From Sorlinia euscelidii (lineage in GTDB: Bacteria; Pseudomonadota; Alphaproteobacteria; Acetobacterales; Acetobacteraceae): a stretch of 64,000 nucleotides of DNA. The DNA lies in assembly GCF_036452155.1 (NCBI RefSeq), contig NZ_JAWJZY010000002.1. One strand, written 5' to 3'. Below, piece by piece: positions 1 through 9,287 of the stretch (position 1 is its first letter; each line of letters opens with the position of its first letter). The notes below the pieces were generated by a model. That model had not been told where the DNA came from, did no database searches, and saw nothing but the letters and a program-made list of their open reading frames with translations. The position numbers were made by a program, and so were the translations under genes.

Positions 1-2
1 AC

Positions 3-89
3 GCTATGCATGCTTATCTCAAGGCGCGTGGCGCAGCCGAACCATGCGCAGCGACGCCCGTGATGAAAAAGCGCCGGGTGGGGGAATAG
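3..89 (+). CDS. Possible C-terminal end of an upstream gene (partial)
   Basis: The third forward frame is open from the left edge and ends in TAG three bases before the gltB start. It would encode 28 residues ending in the basic stretch KKRRVGE. Only the tail is present, so no family can be assigned. A tight junction like this is common in operons and would suggest co-transcription with gltB. It is not clearly gltD, the usual partner. The call rests only on an open frame at the window edge and could be chance. Confidence 0.3.
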   Translation, partial: AMHAYLKARGAAEPCAATPVMKKRRVGE

Positions 90-92
90 AAC

Positions 93-3000
93 ATGTCAGA
101 AAATAACTTCGTCGCGGCATGGCAAAATAACGTCGCTGCCCTAAAAAATCTTTATGACCCCGCGCAGGAAAAGGATGCGTGTGGCGTCGGCCTTATCGCC
201 GCATTGGACGGAAAGCCTCGCCGCGATGTGGTTGAGGCGGGCATTGAGGCGTTGAGGGCTCTCTGGCATCGCGGTGCTGTGGATGCGGATGGCAAGACAG
301 GTGACGGCGCGGGCATTCATATTGAGATTCCGCAGAATTTTTTCCGGGATGTGATTCATTATAGCGGTGCGGGGACGGAAGATGCCCGGCTCGCTGTCGG
401 TATGATCTTCCTGCCGAAAACGGATCTCACCGCGCAGGAGGCCGGGCGCGCGATCATTGAGAGTGAAGTGCTCAATTTCGGTCACGGCATTTACGGCTGG
501 CGTCAAGTGCCCATCGACACAAAATGCATCGGGGAAAAAGCTAATGCGACCCGGCCGGAAATTGAGCAGATCATCATCCGCAACGCGCTCGGCCGTTCGG
601 AAGATGAATTTGAGCGTGACCTTTACGTCATCCGGCGTCGTATTGAAAAAGCTGCTTCCGCCAGTCAGATCGACGTCTATGTCTGCTCCCTTTCCTGTCG
701 GTCCGTCATTTATAAAGGCATGTTTCTGGCGGAAAATCTAACGGATTTTTATCCGGACCTCCTTCATCCGCAATTTGTCTCGCGCTTCGCCATTTACCAT
801 CAGCGTTATTCAACCAACACATTCCCGACCTGGAAGCTCGCCCAGCCTTTCCGGCGAATTGCCCATAATGGTGAAATCAACACCCTTTCCGGCAATGTTA
901 ATTGGATGCGCAGCCACGAAACCCGCCTGGCTCATCCGGATTTCGACGCGTATATGGGGGATATCAAACCGGTCATTCAGGCTGCCGGCTCCGACACGGC
1001 GATGCTTGATAATGTGTTTGAGCTTCTCGCACTCGCCGGGCGGCCGGCGCCGCTCGTCAAAACTTTGCTTGTCCCCGCATCTTTAAGCCACGCCTCCGGG
1101 CTGTCGAAAGATGAGCGCGCGCTGTTTCATTATCATAATGCGGTAATGGAGCCATGGGACGGCCCGGCCGCGCTTTGCGCCACGGATGGCCGCTGGGTGA
1201 TTGCAGGGCTGGACCGTGCCGGTCTGCGACCCCTGCGTTACACAATGACGTCGGACGGATTGCTGATTATCGGGTCAGAAACCGGGATGGTGCATGTTGA
1301 AGATGCGCGCGTCACCGCAAAGGGGCGGCTAGGCCCGGGTGAGACGTTGGGTTTCAACCTTGATAAAGCGCAGCTTTATATGCCCGATGACATGCTGCGC
1401 CACCTTGCGGCACAAAAGCCGTTTGCCGCCTGGACAGCGCGGACACGCAACATCAAGGCCATCGTGCGGGGTGACGTCGCAGAACCCGTGACCCTTGATG
1501 ATGACGCCCTCATGCGGCGACAACTCGCCATGAGCCTGACTTATGAAGATCTGGAGATGATCCTCCATCCGATGATCGAGAATGCGTCCGAAGCCATCGG
1601 CTCCATGGGGGATGACGCCCCGCTGCAGGTGTTGTCAAAGACCTATCGCGGCCTGGCCCATTATTTCCGTCAGGGTTTCAGCCAGGTCACAAACCCACCC
1701 ATCGACTCGCTGCGTGAACTGAACGTGATGAGTCTGGCCACGCGCCTCGGCAATCTGGGCAATATTCTCGACCAGTCGCCAGACCAGTGCGACATGTTGC
1801 TTCTGCCGAGTCCCGTCCTGACAAATGGGGAGTTCGAAGCGCTGCGGCAGTTCTGCGGGCGTGAAGCGCAGATGATTGACTGCACCTTCCCGCTTGAAGA
1901 GGGGGAAGCGGGTTTGAAACAGGCGATCACCCGCATCCGGCGTGAGGCGGAGGAAAGCGTGCGCGGTGGGTGCACCCATCTCTTTTTATCTGATGAGAAA
2001 CAGGATGCATCCCGCGTCGCGATCCCGATGATTCTGGCGACGGCATCGGTGCATATTCATCTGGTGCGGCAATCCTTGCGGACATTCACGTCGCTTAATG
2101 TCCGGTCATCCGATGTGCTTGATGTGCATGGCATGGCGGTGACAATTGGCGTGGGCGCGACGTCGGTCAATCCGTTCCTCGCGCAGGAGGCCATCGCCAA
2201 CCGCCTCAAACGCGGCCTTTTCGGTGCCTTGAGCCTACGGGACGCGGTGGAACGTTATCGCAAGGCGCTGGATAAGGGCCTTCTGAAAATCATGTCGAAA
2301 TCCGGCATTTCCATCGTGGCGAGTTACCGTGGTGGCTATAATTTTGAGGCCGTCGGTCTGTCACGTGCTTTTGTCGCGGAGTTCTTCCCCGGTATGCCTT
2401 CGCGTATCTCAGGGATCGGCCTGCCGGGACTGGCGCGCAACGTCATCACGGCCCATCGCGCAGCCTGGGGGGAGGATGTCCAGGCGCTTCCCATTGGCGG
2501 GCTTTACAAGCTGCGCCGCAAGGGTGAAGTCCATGCGTTCAACGGGCAATTGATCCATATGCTGCAAAGCGCGGTGAGTAGCGAGAATTTCGCGCTCTAT
2601 CAGCGTTATGCGGACGCTGTGCGCCAGCAACCGCCCGTCGCATTACGGGATCTCCTCGATTTCCGCAAAACCCGTCAGCCCATCCCGGTTGATCAGGTAG
2701 AAAGCATCACGAAAATCCGCCGTCGCCTCGTTGCGCCGGGGATTTCCCTCGGGGCGCTGAGCCCGGAAGCGCATGAGACGCTGGCAATCGCCATGAATCG
2801 TATCGGCGCCAAATCTGATTCCGGTGAGGGCGGCGAGGATCCTGCGCGTTTTCGCCCGCGGGAAAACGGGGATAATCCGAGTTCAGCCATCAAGCAGGTG
2901 GCGTCCGGGCGCTTCGGCGTTACGGCGGAATATCTCAATAGCTGCCGGGAAATTGAAATTAAGGTCGCGCAGGGCGCCAAACCGGGTGAGGGCGGCCAGT

Positions 3001-4610
3001 TGCCGGGCTTCAAGGTGACGGCGCTTATCGCGCGCCTGCGTCATGCGACACAAGGCGTCACGCTGATCTCACCCCCGCCGCATCACGATATCTACTCGAT
3101 TGAGGACCTCGCACAGCTTATTTACGACCTTAAGCAAATCAATCCCGACGCTACTGTCACCGTCAAACTCGTCGCACGGAGCGGGATCGGCACAATCGCG
3201 GCGGGGGTCGCGAAGGCCAAGGCGGATGCGATCATGATTTCGGGTCACAGTGGGGGGACAGGGGCCAGCCCGCAATCCTCCATCAAACATGCGGGCCTCC
3301 CGTGGGAGATGGGGTTGAGTGAGGCGCATCAGGTGCTGATGCTCAACCGGCTGCGCCATCGTATCGTCCTGCGCACGGATGGCGGGATCAAAACCGGGCG
3401 GGATGTCGTGATCGCCGCCATGCTCGGTGCGGAGGAATTCGGGATCGGCACGGCGGCATTGGTCGCCATGGGGTGCATTATGGTGCGCCAGTGTCACTCC
3501 AATACCTGTCCCGTCGGGGTGTGTGTGCAGGATGAAAAGCTGCGCGCCAAATTTGAGGGTACGCCGGAAAAAGTCATCAACCTCTTCTCCTTCATCGCGG
3601 AGGATGTCCGGAATATCCTGGCCGAGCTCGGTTATAAGAGGCTGGAAGATGTGATCGGACGGACGGACCTTTTGCGTCAGGTCTCACGCGGTGCGGATTA
3701 TCTGGATGATCTCGACTTGAATTCCCTCCTTGTTCAGGCTGATCCGGGGCCCTATGCACGTTATTGCACGCGTGAGGGCCGCAACCCGGTGCCGGACGCG
3801 CTGGACATGCAGGTCATCGCGGACGCCAAGCCCTTTTTCGACCATCGTGAAAAACTGCAACTGCATTACACTGTGCAGAATACGGACCGCGCCATCGGCA
3901 CGCGCATCTCATCGATGATCACCCGGCGGTACGGCATGGATGCCCTGCCGGATGATCATCTGACCCTGCGGCTGCGTGGCGCGGCGGGGCAGTCGCTCGG
4001 GGCTTTTGCTGTCAAAGGCCTCAAGCTTGATGTTGTCGGTGATGCGAATGATTATGTCGGGAAGGGTCTCTCCGGCGGCACAATCGTCGTCCGTCCGCCT
4101 CCGACAGCGCATTGGCGATCACAGGAAAACGCGATCATCGGCAATACGGTGCTGTATGGCGCGACGTCAGGTGCGCTCTTCGCAGCGGGGCAGGCGGGTG
4201 AGCGCTTCGCGGTCCGCAATTCCGGCGCGCTCAGCGTCATTGAAGGTTGTGGGGCGAATGCGTGCGAATATATGACAGGCGGGGAAGTCGTCATTCTCGG
4301 GCAGACAGGCGCGAATTTCGGCGCTGGCTTCACCGGGGGCATGGCTTTTGTGCTGGATGTCGAAGGGCGGTTTGAGGAGAAGCTGAACCGCGAAACCCTC
4401 TTATGGAGTCGCGTCATTGACCCGCAGTGGCGGGCGCGGCTGCGGCACCTTGTTGAGCGTCATGTCTCGGAAACGCGCAGTGCCTATGCGCAGGAGATCT
4501 TGCATCGATGGGAGGATCATCTCCCGCGTTTCTGGATGATTGTGCCGCAGGATTATGCGCGGACGATCGGTTTTTCGGTGGCGGAAACAGCAGAAAGCCT
4601 GCGCGCCTGA
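93..4610 (+). CDS. gltB: Glutamate synthase (NADPH) large subunit
   Basis: This is the alpha subunit of glutamate synthase, which makes two glutamates from glutamine and 2-oxoglutarate in the cytoplasm. The 1505 residues match the family. A 29-residue propeptide precedes the catalytic Cys30 (DACGVG), the N-terminal nucleophile of the class II glutaminase domain (about 30-430). The central and FMN domains follow, with the glycine-rich GHSGGTGASP stretch near 1050. The 3Fe-4S cysteines sit in a CX5CX4C motif near 1128-1139, and a C-terminal beta-helix domain spans about 1250-1500. A G-rich ribosome site (GGGGGA) lies about 8 bases before the ATG. The small subunit gltD is not downstream; it may lie to the left of the window. 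The identification is secure. Confidence 0.97.
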   Translation: MSENNFVAAWQNNVAALKNLYDPAQEKDACGVGLIAALDGKPRRDVVEAGIEALRALWHRGAVDADGKTGDGAGIHIEIPQNFFRDVIHYSGAGTEDARLAVGMIFLPKTDLTAQEAGRAIIESEVLNFGHGIYGWRQVPIDTKCIGEKANATRPEIEQIIIRNALGRSEDEFERDLYVIRRRIEKAASASQIDVYVCSLSCRSVIYKGMFLAENLTDFYPDLLHPQFVSRFAIYHQRYSTNTFPTWKLAQPFRRIAHNGEINTLSGNVNWMRSHETRLAHPDFDAYMGDIKPVIQAAGSDTAMLDNVFELLALAGRPAPLVKTLLVPASLSHASGLSKDERALFHYHNAVMEPWDGPAALCATDGRWVIAGLDRAGLRPLRYTMTSDGLLIIGSETGMVHVEDARVTAKGRLGPGETLGFNLDKAQLYMPDDMLRHLAAQKPFAAWTARTRNIKAIVRGDVAEPVTLDDDALMRRQLAMSLTYEDLEMILHPMIENASEAIGSMGDDAPLQVLSKTYRGLAHYFRQGFSQVTNPPIDSLRELNVMSLATRLGNLGNILDQSPDQCDMLLLPSPVLTNGEFEALRQFCGREAQMIDCTFPLEEGEAGLKQAITRIRREAEESVRGGCTHLFLSDEKQDASRVAIPMILATASVHIHLVRQSLRTFTSLNVRSSDVLDVHGMAVTIGVGATSVNPFLAQEAIANRLKRGLFGALSLRDAVERYRKALDKGLLKIMSKSGISIVASYRGGYNFEAVGLSRAFVAEFFPGMPSRISGIGLPGLARNVITAHRAAWGEDVQALPIGGLYKLRRKGEVHAFNGQLIHMLQSAVSSENFALYQRYADAVRQQPPVALRDLLDFRKTRQPIPVDQVESITKIRRRLVAPGISLGALSPEAHETLAIAMNRIGAKSDSGEGGEDPARFRPRENGDNPSSAIKQVASGRFGVTAEYLNSCREIEIKVAQGAKPGEGGQLPGFKVTALIARLRHATQGVTLISPPPHHDIYSIEDLAQLIYDLKQINPDATVTVKLVARSGIGTIAAGVAKAKADAIMISGHSGGTGASPQSSIKHAGLPWEMGLSEAHQVLMLNRLRHRIVLRTDGGIKTGRDVVIAAMLGAEEFGIGTAALVAMGCIMVRQCHSNTCPVGVCVQDEKLRAKFEGTPEKVINLFSFIAEDVRNILAELGYKRLEDVIGRTDLLRQVSRGADYLDDLDLNSLLVQADPGPYARYCTREGRNPVPDALDMQVIADAKPFFDHREKLQLHYTVQNTDRAIGTRISSMITRRYGMDALPDDHLTLRLRGAAGQSLGAFAVKGLKLDVVGDANDYVGKGLSGGTIVVRPPPTAHWRSQENAIIGNTVLYGATSGALFAAGQAGERFAVRNSGALSVIEGCGANACEYMTGGEVVILGQTGANFGAGFTGGMAFVLDVEGRFEEKLNRETLLWSRVIDPQWRARLRHLVERHVSETRSAYAQEILHRWEDHLPRFWMIVPQDYARTIGFSVAETAESLRA

Positions 4611-4630
4611 TGCGGCCGGTATCGGCCGCA
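4611..4630. terminator. Perfect 8-bp hairpin between gltB and galE
   Basis: TGCGGCCG and CGGCCGCA pair perfectly around a GTAT loop, starting on the base after the gltB stop codon. gltB and galE converge here, so a bidirectional terminator is likely. No T-run follows on either side, so it is not a textbook intrinsic terminator. Confidence 0.55.
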
Positions 4631-4649
4631 AGTGTGGTGGCGGGAGGTC

Positions 4650-5675
4650 TTACCTGCGCATCACCCCGGCGACATCGACCTGGCTTGCCGCATCTCCGTA
4701 ACCATCAGGATGACGTGTGCGCCAGGCAAGAGCTGTCTCAATGATCTGATCAATCGCGGCATAACGGGGTGTCCAGCCGGTATCTCTCGTGAATGAGGTC
4801 GCATCAGCGACCAACATGGGTGGGTCCCCGGCCCGTCTTTCCGCCGCATGCCACGGGACGTCGCGACCGCTGACGCGGGCGATACTCTTTAGAACGTCGA
4901 GATTGGAGTGCCCGGTGCCCGTGCCGAGATTATAAGCGACGCTGCGCTGGTCAAGCACGTCGAGAACGCAAATATGTGCCGCGGCAATATCGGAGACATG
5001 GGTGTAATCACGGATGCAGGTCCCGTCAGGCGTCTCATAATCCGTGCCGAAAATCTGTAGCGCGGGACGGCGGTGCAGCATTGCATCAAGGGCAAGCGGG
5101 ATGAGGTGCGTTTCCGGCTTGTGATCTTCCCCCGCGCGGCCGTCAGGGTCCGCCCCGGCTGCGTTGAAATAGCGCAGGCAGGCACTGCGGAGGCCGTGCA
5201 CCTGGTCCGCCCAATATAAAATGCGTTCGATGAAGAACTTACTTTCCCCATAGGCTGATCCCGGAATGATCGCGGCATCCTCTGTGATGGCATCGTGCCG
5301 GTCCGGCCCCCCGAAAAGCGCGGCGGTGGAGGAAAAGACCAGCTTGCGGACGCCGTGCTGCGTGCAGGATCGGATCAGGTTCAGCGATGAGGTGAGATTA
5401 TGTTCAAGGTAATGAAGGGGGTCGCGCATACTCTCCCCCACGATGGAAAGCGCGGCAAGATGAAATACGCCATCCCATCGATGCGCCCCGACAATGGGTG
5501 CGAGCGCCGCGCCATCGCGCAGGTCAACCTCATGCAGGCGGGCGGCAGACGGCACAACCTTTCGATGGCCGGTCGACAGATTATCGATGATTTCGATCTC
5601 ATGCCCTGCATCCAGAAGGGCGAGAACGATATGACTCCCGATATAGCCGGCTCCGCCAGTCACCAGGTAACGCAT
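4650..5675 (-). CDS. galE: UDP-glucose 4-epimerase
   Basis: This enzyme interconverts UDP-glucose and UDP-galactose using tightly bound NAD, and supplies UDP-galactose for surface polysaccharides or the Leloir pathway. The 341-residue protein is an extended short-chain dehydrogenase. The NAD motif GGAGYIG is at residues 7-13. The catalytic Ser is in FSST (about 115-117), with Tyr142 and Lys146 in YGESK. The start is supported by an AGGGGG stretch just upstream on the minus strand. The gene converges with gltB and is divergent from amn. galM lies 13 kb away, so this is not a complete Leloir operon. Confidence 0.95.
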   Translation of the reverse strand: MRYLVTGGAGYIGSHIVLALLDAGHEIEIIDNLSTGHRKVVPSAARLHEVDLRDGAALAPIVGAHRWDGVFHLAALSIVGESMRDPLHYLEHNLTSSLNLIRSCTQHGVRKLVFSSTAALFGGPDRHDAITEDAAIIPGSAYGESKFFIERILYWADQVHGLRSACLRYFNAAGADPDGRAGEDHKPETHLIPLALDAMLHRRPALQIFGTDYETPDGTCIRDYTHVSDIAAAHICVLDVLDQRSVAYNLGTGTGHSNLDVLKSIARVSGRDVPWHAAERRAGDPPMLVADATSFTRDTGWTPRYAAIDQIIETALAWRTRHPDGYGDAASQVDVAGVMRR

Positions 5676-6005
5676 GAAACCCCCTTTTAAGAGGCAACGC
5701 CGCCCATTTTGACAATTGAGCTGGATGGGGAGCTGCCGAACTGAAAAAGAGACCGCCTAAAGGCGCCGATATGCTTTGTCATGCCAAATATTGACCAATT
5801 GATCAATGATGGAACACGGGCACTTCATCCCTGATTAGCAGGTCGGGGAGCGCATGATTTGCGTCCTCAGGCGGGACCGTCATGCGTTTTAAAAGGGCTT
5901 CCGCTTCCTGCCTTCCCTCAAGCCTTAACAAGGGCTACCATAATGGCTTCCGCGCGACGCTGCGGGGTCATGGGCGTGGGTAAGGTGCGGGCCGGGGGGG
6001 CTTTA
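5676..6005. other. Intergenic region between galE and amn
   Basis: These 330 bases separate the divergent galE and amn genes. An open frame in phase with amn extends back to a TTG at 5859, but its translation looks unlike the family, so I treat it as leader. A near-palindromic 18-mer, ATTGACCAATTGATCAAT, lies at 5790-5807 and could be an operator. A run of seven Gs at 5994-6000 is the likely ribosome site of amn. I see no other gene. Confidence 0.5.
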
Positions 6006-7448
6006 ATGGACGAAACGCAGGGTCTGGAGGCATTATCGCGCGTCGGCACGGCGTTTGAACGCGCCGCGACGGCGGAGAGCGCCTATGAACGCCTTGTCAC
6101 GCTTTATGAGGGTGAGGTCGCCCGCGTTGCGGCATCCATCAAGGGGGAGGGGAAAGGCTCGGGCTATTATCCCTATCTCGCTTTCTTCCAGCGCCATAAT
6201 GCGGCGGATATTACGGCGCGCGCTCGATATGATATTCTGCTTGAACCTGGTTTTTATGGCACAACCATCACCCGCCCGAAACTTTACGACGCGTATTTGC
6301 GGGATCAGCTTTCAGATCTGATGGCAACTTACAGGGCGCCCGTTTATGTCGGGCTCTCACGGCGCCCCATCCCGCTGCCTTATGTCGTTAAATCGGGCGA
6401 GGGGCTTTCGGTTGAAATGCTGCAACGTCATGGCGCGGGGTTTGACCTGCCGGACCTGCATGCGACAGATGATGACATCGCCAATTGTGTCTATAAGCCG
6501 GAAAGTGAAGCCCCGCGTCCCCTCTCATTATTCTCGGCGGAACGGACGGATTATTCCCTCGCGAGGCTGCATCATTATACAGGGACATCGCCCGAGCATT
6601 TTCAGAAATTCATCCTCCTCACCAATTATCAACGTTACGTCGATGGCTTCAGGGATTTTGCCGCGGCGCAGTTGGGGGAGGAATATACGCATTTCGTCGC
6701 GCCCGGGGATACGGTCTATGGCAAGGAGGGGCTGATCTCCGGTGAGGAGCCCGCGAGCCTGCCGCAAATGCCCGCCTATCATTTATGTCGGCCGGATGGT
6801 CATGGCATCACGCTCGTCAATATCGGGGTCGGGCCGTCAAACGCCAAAACGATTACGGATCACCTCGCCGTATTACGTCCGCATTGCTGGTTGATGGTGG
6901 GCCATTGTGCGGGGCTGCGTCGTTCCCAGAAGCTGGGTGATTATGTGCTGGCCCATGGCTATGTGCGCGATGATAATGTCCTGAACGACATGCTGCCAGC
7001 CTGGGTGCCGGTGCCCCCCATTGCGGAAGTGCAGGTGGCGTTGCAACAGGCCACGCAGGAGGTGACTCAGCTTGGCCCGTCGGAAATCAAAACCCGTATG
7101 CGCACCGGCACCGTCCTGACAACGGATGACCGTAACTGGGAATTGCGCCTGCGCGCCCTTTTCTCACAGATCAATATGAGCCGGGCCATTGCCGTGGATA
7201 TGGAATCGGCGACAATCGCGGCGAATGGTTTTCGTTTCCGTGTCCCTTACGGGACGCTGCTTTGCGTCTCGGACCGCCCTTTGCATGGTGAGTTGAAACT
7301 CCCCGGCATGGCCAACACGTTTTACCGGACACGTATTTCCCAGCATTTGATGATCGGCATTGAAACAATGCGCGCTTTGCGGCGCAATGGGGTCGATCAC
7401 CTCCACTCCCGCAAATTAAGAGGCTTTGACGAGCCGCCTTTCCGCTGA
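6006..7448 (+). CDS. amn: AMP nucleosidase
   Basis: This enzyme hydrolyses AMP to adenine and ribose 5-phosphate and helps control adenylate pools. I chose the ATG at 6006, which follows a seven-G ribosome site and gives 480 residues, close to the roughly 484 of the E. coli enzyme. An in-frame TTG further upstream would add 49 residues of low-complexity sequence. The N-terminal half is the Amn-specific domain. The C-terminal half is a nucleoside-phosphorylase fold, with NIGVGPSNAKT near residue 275, MVGHCAGLR near 300 and AVDMESATIAANG near 400. The pepF start codon abuts the stop codon, so the two are probably co-transcribed. Confidence 0.93.
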   Translation: MDETQGLEALSRVGTAFERAATAESAYERLVTLYEGEVARVAASIKGEGKGSGYYPYLAFFQRHNAADITARARYDILLEPGFYGTTITRPKLYDAYLRDQLSDLMATYRAPVYVGLSRRPIPLPYVVKSGEGLSVEMLQRHGAGFDLPDLHATDDDIANCVYKPESEAPRPLSLFSAERTDYSLARLHHYTGTSPEHFQKFILLTNYQRYVDGFRDFAAAQLGEEYTHFVAPGDTVYGKEGLISGEEPASLPQMPAYHLCRPDGHGITLVNIGVGPSNAKTITDHLAVLRPHCWLMVGHCAGLRRSQKLGDYVLAHGYVRDDNVLNDMLPAWVPVPPIAEVQVALQQATQEVTQLGPSEIKTRMRTGTVLTTDDRNWELRLRALFSQINMSRAIAVDMESATIAANGFRFRVPYGTLLCVSDRPLHGELKLPGMANTFYRTRISQHLMIGIETMRALRRNGVDHLHSRKLRGFDEPPFR

Positions 7449-9287
7449 ATGATGAGAGAATCGGATCGTAATTTGACTGACATGATGACGCCCGCCGACA
7501 AACAACAAATGCTTCCCCGCTGGGACCTCTCTGACCTTTATGCAGGTCTTGATGACCCCGCCATCGCCCGGGATATCGAAAGCTGCGCGGCGGAGGCGCG
7601 TGCCTTCGCAACGCGGTATAAAGGGCAGGTGGCGCAGCTTTCCGGGGCGGCGCTGGCTGACGCCATTGAGGCCTATCAGACATGTGATGAGCGTATGGGC
7701 CGCCTCCACGCTTATGCGCAGCTTCGTTTCGCGACGGAGGCGACGAGCCCGGAAGTCAGCCGCTTCAGCCAGATGATTCAGGAGCGGTTAAACAAGATCG
7801 CCTCCGACATGATGTTCTTCACGCTCGAAATCAACCGGATGGCGGATGACAGGTTGGAAGCCTGTCTTACGGACGTGTCTCTCAATCTTTGGGCGCCTTT
7901 CCTCCGCGCTGTGCGTCTGACGCGGCCCTATCAGCTCGCTGACGATGTGGAGAAAGTCCTGCTTGAAAAAGACGTGACGGGGCGCGCCGCCTGGGTGCGG
8001 CTTTTTGATGAAACGCAGGCTGCAATGACCGTCTCACTGGATGGGGCCGTGAAGCCCCTCGGTGAAGCATTGAATCGCCTGAGCGACCCTGACCGCGCCC
8101 GTCGTGAGGACGCTGCGGATGCGGTGCACACCACCTTGACCCGGCATCAACATGTGCTGACGATGGTGACCAACGTCCTCAGCAAGGATAAGGCAATTGA
8201 GGATCAGCTTCGCGGTTATGAGCGTCCCGACAGCAGTCGTCATCTTGCGAATTTCATCGCGCCGGAGATTGTTGACACGCTCGTTGAGACGGTCACGCGG
8301 AATTATGAAAATCTCTCACATCGTTATTACCGCCTGAAGGCCGGATGGTTGGGTTTGGACAGCCTGTCACATTGGGACCGGAATGCACCTTTGACGCAGG
8401 ATGAAACAGCGCAGATTTCCTGGCCGGAAGCCCGGCAGATCGTCACGGAGGCCTATCAGGATTTTGACCCGGTGCTGGGCGACATGGCCCGCGATTTCCT
8501 CGACCGGAACTGGATTGACGCCGCGCCTTATCCCGGCAAAAGCGCTGGCGCCTTCGCCCATCCCGTCACCCCTGCCGTGCATCCCTATCTTCTGCTGAAT
8601 TATCACGGCAAAGTCCGGGATGTGATGACGCTTGCGCATGAACTGGGTCACGGCCTGCATCAGATCCTCGCAGGGCGGCAAGGTTATCTTCAATCCGCCA
8701 CGCCGCTTACCCTTGCTGAAACGGCATCTGTGTTCGGTGAGATGCTGGTCTTTCGCCGCCTTGTCGCCCACGAAAAAGACAAACTCAGGCGTCGCCATAT
8801 GATCGCGGCTAAAATTGAGGATATGCTCAACACTGTTGTGCGCCAGGTCGCCTTTTACAAGTTTGAAAGGGAGGTGCACGCGGCGCGTCAGAATGGTGAG
8901 CTTTCCGCGGCGCAACTCGGTGAAATCTGGTTGAAAACCCAGCGCGACAGTCTTGGCCCGGCCATTACATTGGATGAGCGTTACAGCCCTTACTGGAGCT
9001 ATGTGCCGCACTTCATCCATGCGCCATTTTATGTTTACGCCTATGCTTTCGGGGATTGCCTCGTCAACGCGCTTTACCAGCTTTATCAGCAGGGACATCC
9101 GGATTTCACCCGCAAATATCGCGCCTTGTTAGAGGCAGGTGGGACTCAGTCCCACAAAGAGCTGCTGGCGCCTTTCGGCATTGACCTGACGGATCCGACA
9201 TTCTGGCAAAAAGGTCTTGATGTCATCTCCGGCCTGATTGATGCGTTGGAGGACGAGGCACTTGAGGAAAGACAACCCGCAGCATGA
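7449..9287 (+). CDS. pepF: Oligoendopeptidase F family (M3B) metallopeptidase
   Basis: This is a cytoplasmic zinc peptidase that degrades short peptides. The 612 residues contain the M3 zinc motif HELGH near residues 396-400 (AHELGHGLHQIL). The third zinc ligand is in LAETASVFGE about 25 residues later, and a conserved C-terminal segment reads YAYAFGDCLV. Translation may start at the ATG touching the amn stop, or at one of two ATGs 12-13 codons in; no strong ribosome site decides. The 3' end overlaps the start of the next gene by four bases, giving an amn-pepF-kinase operon. Confidence 0.93.
   Translation: MMRESDRNLTDMMTPADKQQMLPRWDLSDLYAGLDDPAIARDIESCAAEARAFATRYKGQVAQLSGAALADAIEAYQTCDERMGRLHAYAQLRFATEATSPEVSRFSQMIQERLNKIASDMMFFTLEINRMADDRLEACLTDVSLNLWAPFLRAVRLTRPYQLADDVEKVLLEKDVTGRAAWVRLFDETQAAMTVSLDGAVKPLGEALNRLSDPDRARREDAADAVHTTLTRHQHVLTMVTNVLSKDKAIEDQLRGYERPDSSRHLANFIAPEIVDTLVETVTRNYENLSHRYYRLKAGWLGLDSLSHWDRNAPLTQDETAQISWPEARQIVTEAYQDFDPVLGDMARDFLDRNWIDAAPYPGKSAGAFAHPVTPAVHPYLLLNYHGKVRDVMTLAHELGHGLHQILAGRQGYLQSATPLTLAETASVFGEMLVFRRLVAHEKDKLRRRHMIAAKIEDMLNTVVRQVAFYKFEREVHAARQNGELSAAQLGEIWLKTQRDSLGPAITLDERYSPYWSYVPHFIHAPFYVYAYAFGDCLVNALYQLYQQGHPDFTRKYRALLEAGGTQSHKELLAPFGIDLTDPTFWQKGLDVISGLIDALEDEALEERQPAA

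Noticed and set aside
5859..6005. N-terminal extension of amn from a TTG codon
   Set aside because: The extension has no family resemblance and no ribosome site; the ATG at 6006 after a seven-G site gives the expected length.
8367..9098. 243-codon reverse frame inside pepF
   Set aside because: It is fully antisense to a well-conserved peptidase gene and has no recognisable motif.
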